NCBI RefSeq assembly: GCF_938045465.1
Contig: NZ_CALIBF010000124.1
Location: 1 to 6,413 of the forward strand
Length of the DNA: 6,413 nt
Direction: 5' to 3'
Source: an uncultured Campylobacter sp.
Lineage (GTDB): Bacteria; Campylobacterota; Campylobacteria; Campylobacterales; Campylobacteraceae
Below, one piece after another: positions 5,558 to 6,413 of the stretch. The notes beneath the pieces were generated by a model. It searched no databases, was not told the DNA's origin, and saw only the letters and a program-made list of their open reading frames with translations. Position numbers and translations under genes: made by a program. Numbering within the stretch: the stretch's first letter is position 1; every line of letters begins with the position of its first letter.

Positions 5558-6367
5558 ATGAAACTACTTTTTTGCATTATTTTTGCACTTTGCAGCGGTG
5601 TTTTTGCGGGCAGTTTGGAGCAGATCAGATCTGCCGGGGTCGTTAAAATCGGTGTTCGTGATGGTAGGCCACCTTTTAGTGATGAAAAAAGTGGTAATTT
5701 CGAAGGCTTTGAAATCAACCTTGCAGATGCTATAGCTAAGAGCATATTCGGCGATAAGCGCGGTAGAGTCGAGTTCGTCCCTTTAAACGCCAGCGATAGG
5801 ATCTCTGCATTACAAAACGATAAGGTAGATCTTGCAGTCGCGACCATCACGATAACGCAAGATAGAAAAAGGCAAATCGACTTTTCTTATCCATATTTTT
5901 CGATGAGCTTGGGAGTTTTGACACGTAAAAGCGACGGCATCAAAAGCATAGACGATCTTTCAAACAAAAAGGTCCTAGTAGAGGGTAGCGGGACTACGGC
6001 AGAAAATTTTTTGTATAAAAATAAAATCCACAATCTAATCCATTGCTCCATTACTACCGAATGCTATGATATGCTTAAACAAGGCAAAGCCGATGCTTAC
6101 GTTAACGATAATCTCATTGTACTAGCTTATTCCATTATCGATGATAACTTAGAAGTAGCAATCCAAAATCTAGGCAATCCGGAATTCTTAGGCATTGGGG
6201 TGCGCAAAGGCAATACCGAATTGCTTGATCTGATAAATAAAGAGCTTGTTACACTTAGCAAGCAGGGCTTTTTCGAACGTTCTTATGATGAAACTTTCAA
6301 GCCATTTTATCAAGGCGCTGCAGATAAAAAATATTTCTTACTAGATGGGCTCTATGCTATATTTTAG
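5558..6367 (+). CDS. Periplasmic amino-acid-binding protein of an ABC transporter (SBP family 3, PEB1/CjaA-like)
   Basis: This complete 269-residue protein begins with a signal peptide, with likely cleavage after VFA at residue 17. Cys12 is not in a proper lipobox (FALC), so it is probably a soluble periplasmic protein rather than a lipoprotein. The family 3 fold shows as SLEQIRSAGVVKIGVRDGRPPF (19-40), FEGFEINLADAIAKSIFG (48-65), DLAVATITIT (91-100), DRKRQIDFSYPYF (102-114), VEGSGTTAE (141-149) and DAYVNDNLIVLAY (179-191). R103 should hold the ligand carboxylate and D184 the amino group, as in PEB1-type proteins. Ligand specificity cannot be read from sequence. Asn54 stands where the family signature usually has Asp or Glu. 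The mature protein has exactly two cysteines, C163 and C169, which could form a disulfide. The ribosome site AAGGA lies 6 nt before ATG. No permease or ATPase gene is adjacent in the window, and the gene is less GC-rich than those on the left. Confidence 0.93.
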   Translation: MKLLFCIIFALCSGVFAGSLEQIRSAGVVKIGVRDGRPPFSDEKSGNFEGFEINLADAIAKSIFGDKRGRVEFVPLNASDRISALQNDKVDLAVATITITQDRKRQIDFSYPYFSMSLGVLTRKSDGIKSIDDLSNKKVLVEGSGTTAENFLYKNKIHNLIHCSITTECYDMLKQGKADAYVNDNLIVLAYSIIDDNLEVAIQNLGNPEFLGIGVRKGNTELLDLINKELVTLSKQGFFERSYDETFKPFYQGAADKKYFLLDGLYAIF

Positions 6368-6413
6368 GACGAAATTTAGCAGTGTTTTATCTAACGCCTT
6401 CGACTAAAACGTC
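6368..6413. other. Right-edge sequence without a supported feature
   Basis: These 46 bases follow the stop of the binding-protein gene. GACG at the left end and CGTC at the right end are complementary but 38 bp apart. A minus-strand frame could end at 6387-6389 (TAA) after eight codons, which would be the tail of a convergent gene, but too little is present to call it. Confidence 0.3.

Noticed and set aside
5521..5850. Minus-strand 109-codon frame antisense to the binding protein
   Set aside because: The plus-strand frame has a signal peptide, family motifs and a ribosome site; the minus-strand one has none.
6368..6413. Possible tail of a convergent minus-strand gene ending at 6387
   Set aside because: Only eight codons would be visible, and the other frames are equally uninformative.

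Overview
The window looks like ordinary chromosome from an epsilonproteobacterium, most likely a Campylobacter with a relatively GC-rich genome (the oral group around C. gracilis, C. showae and C. rectus fits). This rests on AAATTT/AAAATTTTA words around and inside genes, GC-rich coding sequence set in very AT-rich intergenic DNA, AAGGA-type ribosome sites, promoters with a clear TATAAT-like -10 but no clear -35, and a PEB1-like periplasmic binding protein. The species is inferred, not proved.

Layout. Positions 1-1265 (minus) hold most of a lipoprotein peptidoglycan hydrolase (SH3 plus NlpC/P60, C40 family) whose last residues lie beyond the left edge. A 56-bp divergent spacer follows, with a TATAAT flanked by a perfect 7-bp inverted repeat; both flanking genes appear to start with TTG. 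To the right come a PIF1-like DNA helicase (1322-2659) and, 8 bp later, a two-helix membrane protein with a DUF3137-type domain (2668-3633), probably one operon. A hairpin at 3636-3663 separates this pair from the convergent D-amino-acid aminotransferase gene (3680-4558, minus). That gene diverges across 83 bp from an unrecognised small membrane protein (4642-5145). Next is a 412-bp AT-rich stretch without a convincing gene, containing an imperfect 32-bp direct repeat. Last is a complete periplasmic amino-acid-binding protein (5558-6367), less GC-rich than the left half, followed by 46 bp of sequence with no supported feature.

Function. Two genes concern the cell envelope: the C40 lipoprotein can cut peptide cross-links in peptidoglycan, and the aminotransferase can make D-alanine or D-glutamate, which are peptidoglycan precursors. 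They are separate transcription units, so a functional link is only a suggestion. The helicase and the DUF3137 protein look cotranscribed, but no shared role is known. The binding protein has no transporter subunits beside it in this window.

I found no CRISPR array, tRNA, rRNA, transposase, phage gene or recognisable defence system. I do not see a clear new biological system. The points most worth checking are the dyad in the divergent spacer, the helicase-DUF3137 pairing, the repeat-bearing spacer at 5146-5557, and the two-cysteine motif of the binding protein.
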